Shown here piece after piece: positions 9,404-17,871 of a DNA stretch of 64,000 nt (positions are counted from its first letter, which is position 1; each line of letters begins with the position of its first letter). The notes beneath the pieces were generated by a model that was not told the DNA's origin, searched no databases, and worked only from the letters and a program-made list of their open reading frames with translations. Origin of the DNA: Oxalobacteraceae bacterium. GTDB lineage: Bacteria; Pseudomonadota; Gammaproteobacteria; Burkholderiales; Burkholderiaceae_D. The stretch is taken from the NCBI GenBank assembly GCA_027490725.1, contig JAIXXN010000027.1:62001-126000 (forward strand). The letters are read 5' to 3'. The translations under genes were made by a program, and so were the position numbers.

Positions 9404-9637
9404 CTAGGGCTGCAGCGCGCTGGTCGCGATGACTGGCGCGCCCGGCTCCGCTGGTTCAGTCAGTCCGTCCTGAGCATTTAAGCCGAAGGTATGCCACTCT
9501 TCACCGAATAGTTCGACCGGATGCTGGGTGCGATCTGCGCCATTGCCGCACGCCATATCAGCGGCGGGGCAATAGCGGTCACAGCCCCAGCAGATCAATT
9601 CGGGGCGTGCCGGATGCAAGGGAAATGGTTTAGCCAT
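9404..9637 (-). CDS. DUF3079-type small cysteine protein
   Basis: A 77-residue protein opening MAKPFPLHPARPELICWGCD and continuing RYCPAADMACGNGADRTQHP. The motif ICWGCDRYC with the later CGNG gives four cysteines plus histidines, suggesting a small metal-binding fold. This matches my recollection of the DUF3079 family; function is unknown. The ATG at 9637 lies directly after the TGA of the preceding gene (9641-9639), so translation is probably coupled. The pair faces away from narG. Confidence 0.7.
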   Translation of the reverse strand: MAKPFPLHPARPELICWGCDRYCPAADMACGNGADRTQHPVELFGEEWHTFGLNAQDGLTEPAEPGAPVIATSALQP

Positions 9638-9638
9638 A

Positions 9639-10025
9639 TCAGTGATATTGCAGCAGGTCGCCGCTGCGGTCAAATGCCAGCATGCGCTCCATCTGGCCTT
9701 GCTGGATCTGGCCCAGCATCAGGTTCAGCGCCGCTTCGGTGCGCTGCGGATCGGGCAGTACGCCATTCTGGCCGGACAGGGTGGAGATCAGCATCACATC
9801 CCAGTGCTGGCCCATGCCCTGTGCTTCCTCGACCAGATGGGCAAAGGTATAGAGCTCGCCCACCTGCTTGTCGACGCACATCACCGGCACCAGGGTGCTA
9901 CGTGGTGTTGCGCCCGGCGCGGCATCCGGTTCCGCTTCGGCTTGCGCAAACGCGATCAGCAGACGCTGAGGCACAGTCTGCATGGCAGCGGCCATCAGCA
10001 GGTCTTCGAAAGTGGTGATTTGCAT
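9639..10025 (-). CDS. Small conserved protein of unknown function
   Basis: A 128-residue soluble protein with no signal peptide or TM helix. Conserved-looking stretches are FEDLLMAAAMQTVPQRLLIAF at the start, VPVMCVDKQ in the middle and MLAFDRSGDLLQYH at the end. Similar small betaproteobacterial proteins are often labelled ribonucleotide reductase subunit alpha, but nothing here supports that label: it lacks the size and the catalytic cysteines. It is transcribed divergently from narG across 247 bases and overlaps the DUF3079 gene start region. The location suggests a role in anaerobic growth; that is only guilt by association. Confidence 0.6.
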   Translation of the reverse strand: MQITTFEDLLMAAAMQTVPQRLLIAFAQAEAEPDAAPGATPRSTLVPVMCVDKQVGELYTFAHLVEEAQGMGQHWDVMLISTLSGQNGVLPDPQRTEAALNLMLGQIQQGQMERMLAFDRSGDLLQYH

Positions 10026-10105
10026 GGTTTTCCTCGCAGTGGTTGACAGCCGTATGTATAACCCGCGCGCCAGCAGCTGACTATTCCCGTAAGTGACCAG
10101 TGGCT

Positions 10106-10123
10106 CTAGTCACTATGGCCTAG
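10106..10123. promoter_or_regulatory. Putative NarL 7-2-7 operator before narG
   Basis: CTAG-TCACTATGGC-CTAG, heptamers TAGTCAC-TA-TGGCCTA. The centre is 158 bases before the narG ATG and 89 bases from the divergent small gene. The first ten bases equal those of the narK1 copy at 3763 apart from one position, so TAGTCACT looks like the core half-site. Confidence 0.5.
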
Positions 10124-10272
10124 AAGCACTACTCCTTCTCGCCCCGCCAGATGACCTTCTTGCCGATTCCCAGCAGTGGCTGCGCTGCTTAGACTGGGTA
10201 CATAGTCGAGTCCGTGCATGTTGCATGGGACCGCATGCCCGGTACTGTGCCGGGTGTCAGTGAGGAGGCAGC

Positions 10273-13200
10273 ATGAGTCATTTTCTGGATCGCCTGAAGT
10301 TCTTCAATAAAACCACGTCGACATTCTCGGGCGGTCATGGCGCCGTCGTGCACGAAGATCGCACCTGGGAAAACGCCTATCGTCAGCGCTGGCAGCATGA
10401 CAAGATCGTGCGTTCCACGCACGGCGTCAATTGCACCGGTTCCTGCAGCTGGAAGGTGTATGTCAAGAACGGTCTGATTACCTGGGAAACCCAGCAGACC
10501 GATTATCCGCGCACCCGGCCCGACCTGCCCAACCACGAACCGCGCGGCTGCCCGCGTGGTGCCAGCTATTCCTGGTATGTGTATTCGGCCCAGCGCGTGA
10601 AATATCCGATGGTGCGTGGCCGCCTGATGGAAATGTGGCGCGAAGCGCGCAAGACTATGGATCCGGTCACGGCGTGGGACTACATCAGCCAGAATCCGGA
10701 ACGCGCGGCGCGCTATAAAACCGTCCGTGGTCTGGGTGGCTTTGTGCGCGCCAGCTGGGAAGAAAGTAATGAAATCATCGCCGCCGCGAATGCGCTGACG
10801 ATCAAGAAATACGGACCAGACCGGATCGTCGGCTTCTCGCCGATTCCTGCGATGTCGATGGTCAGCTACGCCGCCGGCACCCGCTACCTGTCGCTGATCG
10901 GCGGCGTGGCGCTCAGCTTCTACGACTGGTACTGCGATTTGCCGCCAGCCAGCCCGCAAGTGTGGGGCGAACAGACCGACGTGCCGGAATCGGCTGACTG
11001 GTATAACTCGACCTTCCTGATGGTGTGGGGCTCGAACGTACCGATGACGCGTACGCCCGATGCCCACTTCTACACGGAAGTGCGCTACAAGGGCACCAAG
11101 ACGGTGGCCGTGTCGTCCGACTTTGGCGAGATGGCCAAGTTCGGCGATATCTGGCTGGCACCGAAGCAGGGTACCGATGCCGCGCTGGCAATGGCCATGG
11201 GCCACGTGATCCTCAAGGAGTATCACAGCAAGCACCAGTCGGTCTATTTTAAGGAATACGCCAAGCAGTACACCGATTTCCCGATGCTGGTACTGCTGAA
11301 AGAGCAGAACGGTACGCTGGCGCCCGAATACTTCCTGCGCGCATCGCATCTGGCCAACAATCTCGATGAAACCAATAATCCGGACTGGAAAACGCTGGTG
11401 ATTGACGAAGCGAGCGGCCAGATTGTGGCACCAGCCGGTTCCATCGGTTTCCGCTGGGGCGAGTCGGGCAAGTGGAATCTGGAAATGAAGCAGGGCACGA
11501 CTGGGGCGCCAGTCGATCCGCTGCTGTCGCTGATCGATTGCAGTGATGAGGTGCTGCCGGTGGGCTTCGCCTATTTCGGCGGCAAGGATGCCAGCGATCT
11601 GCTGATGCGCAATGTGCCGGTAAAACGCCTGACGCTGGCCGATGGCAGCTCCGCCATCGTCGCGACGGTGTTCGATCTGACTATGGCTAATTACGGCATC
11701 GAGCGCGGACTGGGTGGCGGCAATGTCGCGACCGACTACGCCGATGATGTGCCCTACACCCCGGAATGGCAGGTCAAGCATACGGGCGTGAAAGCGGCCG
11801 ATGTAATTACCGTGGCACGCCAGTTCGCCGAGAACGCTGACCAGACCCGTGGCAAGAGCATGGTCATCGTCGGTGCAGCGCTGAATCACTGGTATCACAT
11901 GGACATGACCTATCGCGGCATCATCAATATGCTGATGATGTGCGGTTGTGTGGGGCAATCCGGTGGTGGCTGGGCGCACTATGTGGGGCAGGAGAAACTG
12001 CGTCCGCAAACCGGCTGGACGCCGCTGGCATTCGCGCAGGATTGGAACCGTCCAATGCGCCAGATGAACGGTACTTCATTCTTCTACAACCATACCAGCC
12101 AGTGGCGTCACGAAAAGCTGCATACCGAGGAAATCTCGTCGCCGACGGCCGGTCCCGATGTGGCACCGATGACGTTGCTCGACTATAACGCCAAGTCCGA
12201 ACGGATGGGTTGGCTGCCTTCGGCGCCGCAATTGCAGACCAATCCGCTGGAAGTGACCCGTGCTGCGGCTGCCGCCGGTATCGCCCCGGTCGAGTACGCG
12301 GTCAATCAGATCAGGAACAAACAGCTGGAATTCTCCTGCGACGATCCCGATAATCCTGCCAACTTCCCGCGCAATATGTTTGTCTGGCGTTCGAATATTC
12401 TCGGCAGTTCCGGCAAGGGGCACGAGTACTTCCTCAAGTATCTGCTGGGTACCCAGAACGCGCTGATGAGCGACGAAGACCATTGCATCAAGCCGCGCGA
12501 CGTCAAAGTACGTCCCGCCGCTGAAGGCAAGCTGGACTTACTGGTGGTGCTGGACTTCCGTATGTCCACCACCTGTCTGTATGGCGATATTGTGCTGCCG
12601 ACCGCAACCTGGTACGAAAAGGACGATCTGAATACGTCCGACATGCACCCCTTCATTCACCCGCTGTCGGAAGCCGTGCAACCACTGTGGCAGTCGCGCT
12701 CCGACTGGGAAATTTACAAGGGTATTGCCAAGAAATTCGAAGAGATCGGTGGCGAGTATCTGGGTACTCAGCAGGATCTGGTGCTGACTCCGCTGATGCA
12801 CGATACGCCGGGCGAGCTAGGCCAGCCCTTCGATCCGAAAGACTGGCGTGCCGGTGAGTGCGAGCCGATTCCCGGCAAGACCATGCCGAACTTCACCGTG
12901 GTGGAACGCGATTACACCAAGATCCACCAGAAGTTCACCTCGATCGGCCCCTTGCTCGAGCAATTAGGCAACGGCGGTAAAGGCATAGGCTGGAAGACTG
13001 GCCACGAGGTCGAAGTGCTGCGCGGGATTAACCGCACGGTGCTGACCGACACGATAGGCAAAGGTCAGCCACGTCTCGATACCGCCATCGATGCGGCCGA
13101 GATGATCCTGTCGCTGGCGCCGGAAACCAATGGCCACGTCGCCGTCAAAGCATGGGAAGCGTTGTCCAAGATTACCGGACGTGATCACACCCATCTGGCG

Positions 13201-13986
13201 CTGCCACGCGAACACGACACGATCCGCTTCCGCGATGTGCAGGCCCAGCCGCGCAAGATTATTTCCTCGCCGACCTGGTCGGGTCTGGAATCGGAAGAAG
13301 TCAGCTACAACGCCTGCTATACCAATGTGCATGAACTGATTCCTTGGCGCACCCTGACGGGCCGTCAGCAGTTCTACCAGGATCACCGTTGGATGCGCGA
13401 TTTTGGCGAGGGTCTGTGCGTGTACAAACCAGCCATTAATACCAAGACCACGGCCAGCATGCTGGGCGCCCAGCCGAACGGTAACAAGGAAATTGCGCTG
13501 AACTTTATTACGCCGCACCAGAAATGGGGCATCCACTCGACCTACTCGGACAATCTGCGCATGCTGACGCTGTCGCGTGGCGGACCGCACGTGTGGCTGT
13601 CCGAGATCGATGCGAAATCGGCCGGCATTGTCGACAACGACTGGATCGAAGTATTCAACGTCAACGGCACGCTGACAGCACGCGCCATCGTCAGCCAGCG
13701 GGTTCCGGAAGGCATGACGCTGATGTACCACGCACAGGAAAAGATCATCAATGTGCCCGGTGCGGAAATGTCGGGCAAGCGCGGCGGAATCCACAACTCG
13801 GTGACCCGGGCCGTGACCAAGCCGACCCACATGATCGGCGGCTATGCGCAGCTGTCGTGGGGCTTTAACTACTACGGCACGGTCGGCTCGAACCGCGATG
13901 AATTCGTGCTGGTTCGCAAGATGAACAAGGTTGACTGGCTGGAAGGCCCGTTAGTTGAGCACAAAGCCGATCAGGCCCACGGCTGA
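10273..13986 (+). CDS. narG: Respiratory nitrate reductase alpha subunit
   Basis: Catalytic molybdenum subunit that reduces nitrate to nitrite on the cytoplasmic face of the inner membrane. The 1237 residues match the family length. The N-terminal HGVNCTGSCSWK holds the His and Cys ligands of the FS0 cluster; the molybdopterin-binding domains follow, with WGSNVPMTRTPDAHF near residue 255. The ATG follows TGAGGAGG. It begins narGHJI-ppiC, all on the plus strand with tiny gaps or overlaps. NarL control is suggested by the repeat at 10106. A CCGGG-type stem (10238-10254) sits in its leader just before the ribosome site. Confidence 0.98.
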   Translation: MSHFLDRLKFFNKTTSTFSGGHGAVVHEDRTWENAYRQRWQHDKIVRSTHGVNCTGSCSWKVYVKNGLITWETQQTDYPRTRPDLPNHEPRGCPRGASYSWYVYSAQRVKYPMVRGRLMEMWREARKTMDPVTAWDYISQNPERAARYKTVRGLGGFVRASWEESNEIIAAANALTIKKYGPDRIVGFSPIPAMSMVSYAAGTRYLSLIGGVALSFYDWYCDLPPASPQVWGEQTDVPESADWYNSTFLMVWGSNVPMTRTPDAHFYTEVRYKGTKTVAVSSDFGEMAKFGDIWLAPKQGTDAALAMAMGHVILKEYHSKHQSVYFKEYAKQYTDFPMLVLLKEQNGTLAPEYFLRASHLANNLDETNNPDWKTLVIDEASGQIVAPAGSIGFRWGESGKWNLEMKQGTTGAPVDPLLSLIDCSDEVLPVGFAYFGGKDASDLLMRNVPVKRLTLADGSSAIVATVFDLTMANYGIERGLGGGNVATDYADDVPYTPEWQVKHTGVKAADVITVARQFAENADQTRGKSMVIVGAALNHWYHMDMTYRGIINMLMMCGCVGQSGGGWAHYVGQEKLRPQTGWTPLAFAQDWNRPMRQMNGTSFFYNHTSQWRHEKLHTEEISSPTAGPDVAPMTLLDYNAKSERMGWLPSAPQLQTNPLEVTRAAAAAGIAPVEYAVNQIRNKQLEFSCDDPDNPANFPRNMFVWRSNILGSSGKGHEYFLKYLLGTQNALMSDEDHCIKPRDVKVRPAAEGKLDLLVVLDFRMSTTCLYGDIVLPTATWYEKDDLNTSDMHPFIHPLSEAVQPLWQSRSDWEIYKGIAKKFEEIGGEYLGTQQDLVLTPLMHDTPGELGQPFDPKDWRAGECEPIPGKTMPNFTVVERDYTKIHQKFTSIGPLLEQLGNGGKGIGWKTGHEVEVLRGINRTVLTDTIGKGQPRLDTAIDAAEMILSLAPETNGHVAVKAWEALSKITGRDHTHLALPREHDTIRFRDVQAQPRKIISSPTWSGLESEEVSYNACYTNVHELIPWRTLTGRQQFYQDHRWMRDFGEGLCVYKPAINTKTTASMLGAQPNGNKEIALNFITPHQKWGIHSTYSDNLRMLTLSRGGPHVWLSEIDAKSAGIVDNDWIEVFNVNGTLTARAIVSQRVPEGMTLMYHAQEKIINVPGAEMSGKRGGIHNSVTRAVTKPTHMIGGYAQLSWGFNYYGTVGSNRDEFVLVRKMNKVDWLEGPLVEHKADQAHG

Positions 13987-14011
13987 TACTGAGATTAGGA
14001 CGGAGCGATAC

Positions 14012-15568
14012 ATGAAAATCAGAGCACAAATCGGCATGGTGCTAAATCTGGACAAGTGCATTGGATGCCACACATGTTCAGTCACCTGCAAGAACGTGTG
14101 GACCAGCCGGGACGGGGTGGAATATGCGTGGTTTAATAACGTGGAAACCAAACCCGGGATCGGCTATCCCAAGCAGTGGGAAAATCAGGACAAGTGGAAC
14201 GGGGGCTGGCGCCGCACGGACGCGGGCAAGATCGAGCCGCGTCAGGGGAGTCGCTTGAAGATTCTGGCACAGATCTTTGCCAATCCGAATCTGCCGCAGA
14301 TCGACGAATACTACGAGCCGTTCACCTACGACTACGAGCGCCTGCAGAATGCACCGCTGTCGGAAACCCCGCCAACGGCGCGTCCGATCTCCGTCATCAC
14401 CGGCAAGAAGATGGAGAAGATCGAATGGGGGCCGAACTGGGAGGACGATCTGGGCGGCGAGTTTGCCCAGCGAAGTCAGGATGCGCTGTTTAATGGCATG
14501 CAGAAGGAGATGTACGGCACCTTCGAGAACACCTTCATGATGTATCTGCCACGCTTGTGCGAACACTGCCTGAATCCGACCTGCGTGGCTTCCTGCCCGT
14601 CCGGCTCGGTCTACAAGCGCGAGGACGATGGCATCGTGCTCATCGATCAGGACAAGTGCCGCGGCTGGCGCATGTGCATCTCCGGTTGCCCGTACAAGAA
14701 AATCTATTACAACTGGTCGTCCGGCAAGGCCGAGAAGTGCACCTTCTGCTATCCGCGCATCGAAGCCGGTCAGCCTACCGTGTGCTCGGAAACCTGCGTA
14801 GGCCGCATCCGTTACCTCGGCGTGCTGCTGTATGACGCCGACAAGATCGAAGCCGCGGCGTCGGTGGCCGATCCGCGTGACCTGTATCCGTCGCAACTAG
14901 GGCTGTTCCTGGATCCGCACGATCCAGCCATTATCGAAGAAGCCCGGCGTCAGGGGATTCCGGACTCGTGGCTGGAATCGGCCAAGCGTTCGCCAGTCTA
15001 CAAGATGGCCGTTGAGTGGAAGGTGGCGTTCCCGCTGCATCCGGAATACCGCACGCTGCCGATGGTCTGGTACATCCCGCCGCTGTCGCCCATTCAGGCG
15101 GCGGCCGAATCGGGTCGCATGGGGCGCAACGGTATTCTGCCCGACACCGCCAGCCTGCGCATTCCGGTGCAGTATCTGGCCAATCTGCTGACGGCTGGCG
15201 ATCAGCGTCCCGTGATTACTGCGCTGGACCGCATGCTGGCGATGCGTGCCTATATGCGTAGCAAGCATGTGGCCGCCAAGCCGGATCTGCAAGTGCTCCA
15301 GCAGGTGGGACTGGAACCAGCCATGGTGGAAGACATGTATCACATCATGGCGATTGCCAACTACGAAGATCGCTTCGTGATTCCGAGCAGCCACAAGGAA
15401 ATGGCGGAAGACAGCTTCAATGAAAAAGGCAGTTGCGGCTTTAGCTTCGGCAATGGCTGCTCAGACGGTGTCAGCGATGCCAGCCTGTTCGGCAAGCGCA
15501 AGCACGGTTCTGAGATTTTCATGGCCATGCCGAAGTCCCGCAAAAACAAGGAGAAGCGCGATGTCTGA
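14012..15568 (+). CDS. narH: Respiratory nitrate reductase beta subunit
   Basis: Electron-transfer subunit with four Fe-S clusters linking NarI hemes to NarG. The 518 residues show CIGCHTCSVTCKNVW near the start. CLNPTCVASCPSGSVY, CRGWRMCISGCPYKK (Trp in place of a Cys, hence a 3Fe-4S cluster) and CTFCYPRIEAGQPTVC follow. The ATG at 14012 is chosen for its GGAG-type ribosome site and because the protein then begins MKIRAQIGMVLNLDKC, as family members do. Its last 8 bases overlap narJ. Confidence 0.98.
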   Translation: MKIRAQIGMVLNLDKCIGCHTCSVTCKNVWTSRDGVEYAWFNNVETKPGIGYPKQWENQDKWNGGWRRTDAGKIEPRQGSRLKILAQIFANPNLPQIDEYYEPFTYDYERLQNAPLSETPPTARPISVITGKKMEKIEWGPNWEDDLGGEFAQRSQDALFNGMQKEMYGTFENTFMMYLPRLCEHCLNPTCVASCPSGSVYKREDDGIVLIDQDKCRGWRMCISGCPYKKIYYNWSSGKAEKCTFCYPRIEAGQPTVCSETCVGRIRYLGVLLYDADKIEAAASVADPRDLYPSQLGLFLDPHDPAIIEEARRQGIPDSWLESAKRSPVYKMAVEWKVAFPLHPEYRTLPMVWYIPPLSPIQAAAESGRMGRNGILPDTASLRIPVQYLANLLTAGDQRPVITALDRMLAMRAYMRSKHVAAKPDLQVLQQVGLEPAMVEDMYHIMAIANYEDRFVIPSSHKEMAEDSFNEKGSCGFSFGNGCSDGVSDASLFGKRKHGSEIFMAMPKSRKNKEKRDV

Positions 15569-16295
15569 GTTCACCATGAGTGGTTCGTCGGCCGTGGCGG
15601 TAGAGCCGCCGGATACCGCGCTGGCCGATACCACGCTGCAGGGGCAGGGCTACCAGCTGCTGTCGGTGCTGTTGCAGTATCCGGAGCCGGAACTGCTGCA
15701 GGAACAGGCGGCGCTGGAACAACTGGTGCAGGCCCTGCCGGCGCACTGGCAGGGCGCGCTGGCCGAGTTGCTGGCGCATCTTTCGGCCACGCCGTTGATC
15801 GATCTGCAGCAGCAGTATGTGATGACCTTTGATCGCAATCCATCCCATTCGCTACACTTGTTCGAGCATATCCATGGCGAGTCGCGCGATCGCGGGCAAG
15901 CCATGGTCGATCTGCTGGCCGAGTACAGCAATCATGGCCTGCAAATGGTGGGCAATGACTTGCCGGACTATGTGCCGCTGTTCCTGGAGTTTCTGTCGCA
16001 GCAGCCGCAGGCCGAAGCACAGCGCTTGCTGGGGGATGCCATCCACGTACTGGCCTACATCGGCCGCAAGCTGCGCGCCAATGGCAGTCCATATGCCGGC
16101 ATTTTCGAACTGCTGCAAACCCTGACGCCGGTGGTGGCCGAAGAATTGAGCGAACCGCCGGTGCGCGATATGGACGAGGCGCTGGAAACCTTTGGCCCCG
16201 GTGCCGATGGTATCGAGCCTTTGCTGAAACCGATGGTGGGCGGTACGCATCCGGTCAATTTTTATCCCAAAGCGGCAGCGCCGCAGCGTCATTGA
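15561..16295 (+). CDS. narJ: Nitrate reductase assembly chaperone
   Basis: A 244-residue cytoplasmic TorD/NarJ-family chaperone that inserts the molybdenum cofactor into NarG and holds the complex before membrane docking. It has the typical helical start LQGQGYQLLSVLLQYPEPEL and the HLFEHIHGESRDRGQAM segment of NarJ. The ATG at 15561 follows AAGGAGAAG and overlaps the end of narH. The first 25 residues are a loose, Ala/Ser-rich extension. An in-frame start much further upstream would lie inside narH and is rejected. Confidence 0.95.
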   Translation: MSEFTMSGSSAVAVEPPDTALADTTLQGQGYQLLSVLLQYPEPELLQEQAALEQLVQALPAHWQGALAELLAHLSATPLIDLQQQYVMTFDRNPSHSLHLFEHIHGESRDRGQAMVDLLAEYSNHGLQMVGNDLPDYVPLFLEFLSQQPQAEAQRLLGDAIHVLAYIGRKLRANGSPYAGIFELLQTLTPVVAEELSEPPVRDMDEALETFGPGADGIEPLLKPMVGGTHPVNFYPKAAAPQRH

Positions 16296-16306
16296 AGGAG
16301 AGCGCC

Positions 16307-16990
16307 ATGAATTACTTGCATCAATTTGTCTTTGGAATCTATCCGTATCTGGCGCTGGCCATCTTCTTTCTTGGCAGCCTGATCCGCTTCGACCGTGAGC
16401 AATATACGTGGAAGTCGGAATCGAGCCAGGTACTCAATATGGGTATGCTGCGTTGGGGTAGCCCCTTGTTCCACCTCGGCGTGCTGGGCCTCTTCTTTGG
16501 CCACGCGGCGGGCTTGCTGACCCCGGTCTGGGTCTGGGACACGCTCGGTGTCAGCCATGGCGCCAAGCAACTGGTTGCGATGCTGGCCGGTGGTGTGATG
16601 GGCTCGCTGTGCCTGATCGGCTTGCTGATGCTGCTGGCGCGTCGCCTGATCAATGTGCGGGTGGCGGCGCGTAGCACCTGGAAAGATCAGCTGGTGCTGC
16701 TGTGGTTGCTGGCCACCTTGCTGCTGGGACTTTCGTCGATCTTCGTTTCGGCGTCGCACATGGATGGTCATATGATGGTCTTGCTGATGAGCTGGGCGCA
16801 GCATGTGCTCACCTTCCGTGGTGATGCAGCCGACTTTATCCTGACGGCGCCGCTGATCTTCAAGCTGCACCTGTTCATGGGCATGTCCTTGTTTGTGATC
16901 TTCCCGTTCACCCGTCTGGTGCACGTGTGGAGCGGTTTCGGCGCAATCACCTATCTGGGGCGCGCTTACCAACTGGTGCGTTCGCGCTAA
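16307..16990 (+). CDS. narI: Respiratory nitrate reductase gamma subunit, cytochrome b
   Basis: Membrane subunit that oxidises quinol and passes electrons through two b hemes to NarH. The 227 residues form five TM helices, with heme-ligand histidines in FHLGVLGLFFGHAAG and in the later ISxxHxxxxHxW-like part near HLFMGMSLFVIFPFTRLVH. The ATG at 16307 follows GAAGGAGAGCG. It lies 11 bases after narJ and 9 bases before ppiC. Confidence 0.96.
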   Translation: MNYLHQFVFGIYPYLALAIFFLGSLIRFDREQYTWKSESSQVLNMGMLRWGSPLFHLGVLGLFFGHAAGLLTPVWVWDTLGVSHGAKQLVAMLAGGVMGSLCLIGLLMLLARRLINVRVAARSTWKDQLVLLWLLATLLLGLSSIFVSASHMDGHMMVLLMSWAQHVLTFRGDAADFILTAPLIFKLHLFMGMSLFVIFPFTRLVHVWSGFGAITYLGRAYQLVRSR

Positions 16991-16999
16991 GGAGCTGAT

Positions 17000-17746
17000 A
17001 TGGGAATCTCAGTGAATGGTGTCGAAATCGACGACCGTGAAATCGAAGCCGAGCTGCCGCATCACCAGTCGGCCCCGAATCCGGTACAGCAGGCGGTACA
17101 TGAAGTGATACTGCGCCGCGTGCTGCTACAGGAGGCCGCCGCAATGGGCCTCACGGAAGCGGACCCGGACGAGCGCATCGAAGCCCTGTTTGCCCGCGCA
17201 GTGCAAGTGCCTCTGGCCGACGAGGCAGCCTGTTTGCGCTACTACCAGAGCCAGCCGGAGCGTTTCCGTAGTGGCGATCTGGTGGAGGCACGCCACATCC
17301 TGTTTCAGGTGACCGACTCGGCGCCGCTGGAGATGCTGCGCCAGACGGCCGAGCTGATTCTGGGCGAGTTGCAGGCGCATCCTGAACGCTTCGAGGAACT
17401 GGCGCGTCAGTATTCCAACTGTCCGTCCGGTGCGCTAGGCGGCAATCTGGGTCAGCTGGCACGCGGGCAGTGCGTGCCCGAGTTCGAAGAATTGCTATTC
17501 CGCTTGCAGCAAGGCGAACTGGCGCCGCGCTTGCTGGAAACCCGCTTCGGCCTGCATATTGTGCAGGCCAGTCGCCGGGTGGACGGCGCGGCAATCCCGT
17601 TCGCCACCGTGCGCGCGCAGATTGCTGATGAGTTACAGCGCCAAGCCTGGCAGCGCGCCCTGCACCAGTATCTGCATATTCTGGTAGGGCGAGCTGGTAT
17701 CGAAGGCATCACGCTGGAAGGCGCCACCTCGCCACTGGTGCAGTAG
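17000..17746 (+). CDS. Parvulin-type peptidyl-prolyl isomerase of the nar operon
   Basis: A 248-residue PpiC/NifM-like protein without a signal peptide, so probably cytoplasmic. The N-terminal half is helical. The parvulin domain spans about 95-190, with ARHILFQV, GNLGQLARGQCVPEFEE and FGLHIVQ as its hallmarks. A rotamase gene after narI is a recurrent arrangement in betaproteobacterial nar operons, where it is presumed to help nitrate reductase maturation. It ends 26 bases before the CTAG-N10-CTAG element of moaA, so it probably closes the nar transcript. Confidence 0.88.
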   Translation: MGISVNGVEIDDREIEAELPHHQSAPNPVQQAVHEVILRRVLLQEAAAMGLTEADPDERIEALFARAVQVPLADEAACLRYYQSQPERFRSGDLVEARHILFQVTDSAPLEMLRQTAELILGELQAHPERFEELARQYSNCPSGALGGNLGQLARGQCVPEFEELLFRLQQGELAPRLLETRFGLHIVQASRRVDGAAIPFATVRAQIADELQRQAWQRALHQYLHILVGRAGIEGITLEGATSPLVQ

Positions 17747-17771
17747 GGCGCAGGTCCCAATCCGGGCCGGT

Positions 17772-17789
17772 CTAGCCCGAAAGGACTAG
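17772..17789. promoter_or_regulatory. Putative NarL 7-2-7 operator before moaA
   Basis: CTAG-CCCGAAAGGA-CTAG, heptamers TAGCCCG-AA-AGGACTA. The centre is 91 bases before the moaA start. A TAGAAT hexamer at 17835-17840 could be the -10 element. The core differs from the two TAGTCAC copies, but the CTAG spacing is identical. Confidence 0.42.
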
Positions 17790-17871
17790 GCGGCTTAGGT
17801 CATCATGGGCAGTTTCAGGCAGGGCTGTCCACGTTAGAATGACTCATCCCAATTCACTCAGGAGTGCGTCC

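Noticed and set aside
10238..10254. Stem GCCCGG...CCGGGT before narG as a riboswitch
   Set aside because: A single short stem without any known riboswitch core; it may just affect translation.
10189..12009. Long open frame on the minus strand opposite narG (606 codons)
   Set aside because: It lies fully within narG, whose conserved motifs are certain. The translation is rich in His, Arg and Gln, as expected from the antisense of GC-rich coding DNA.
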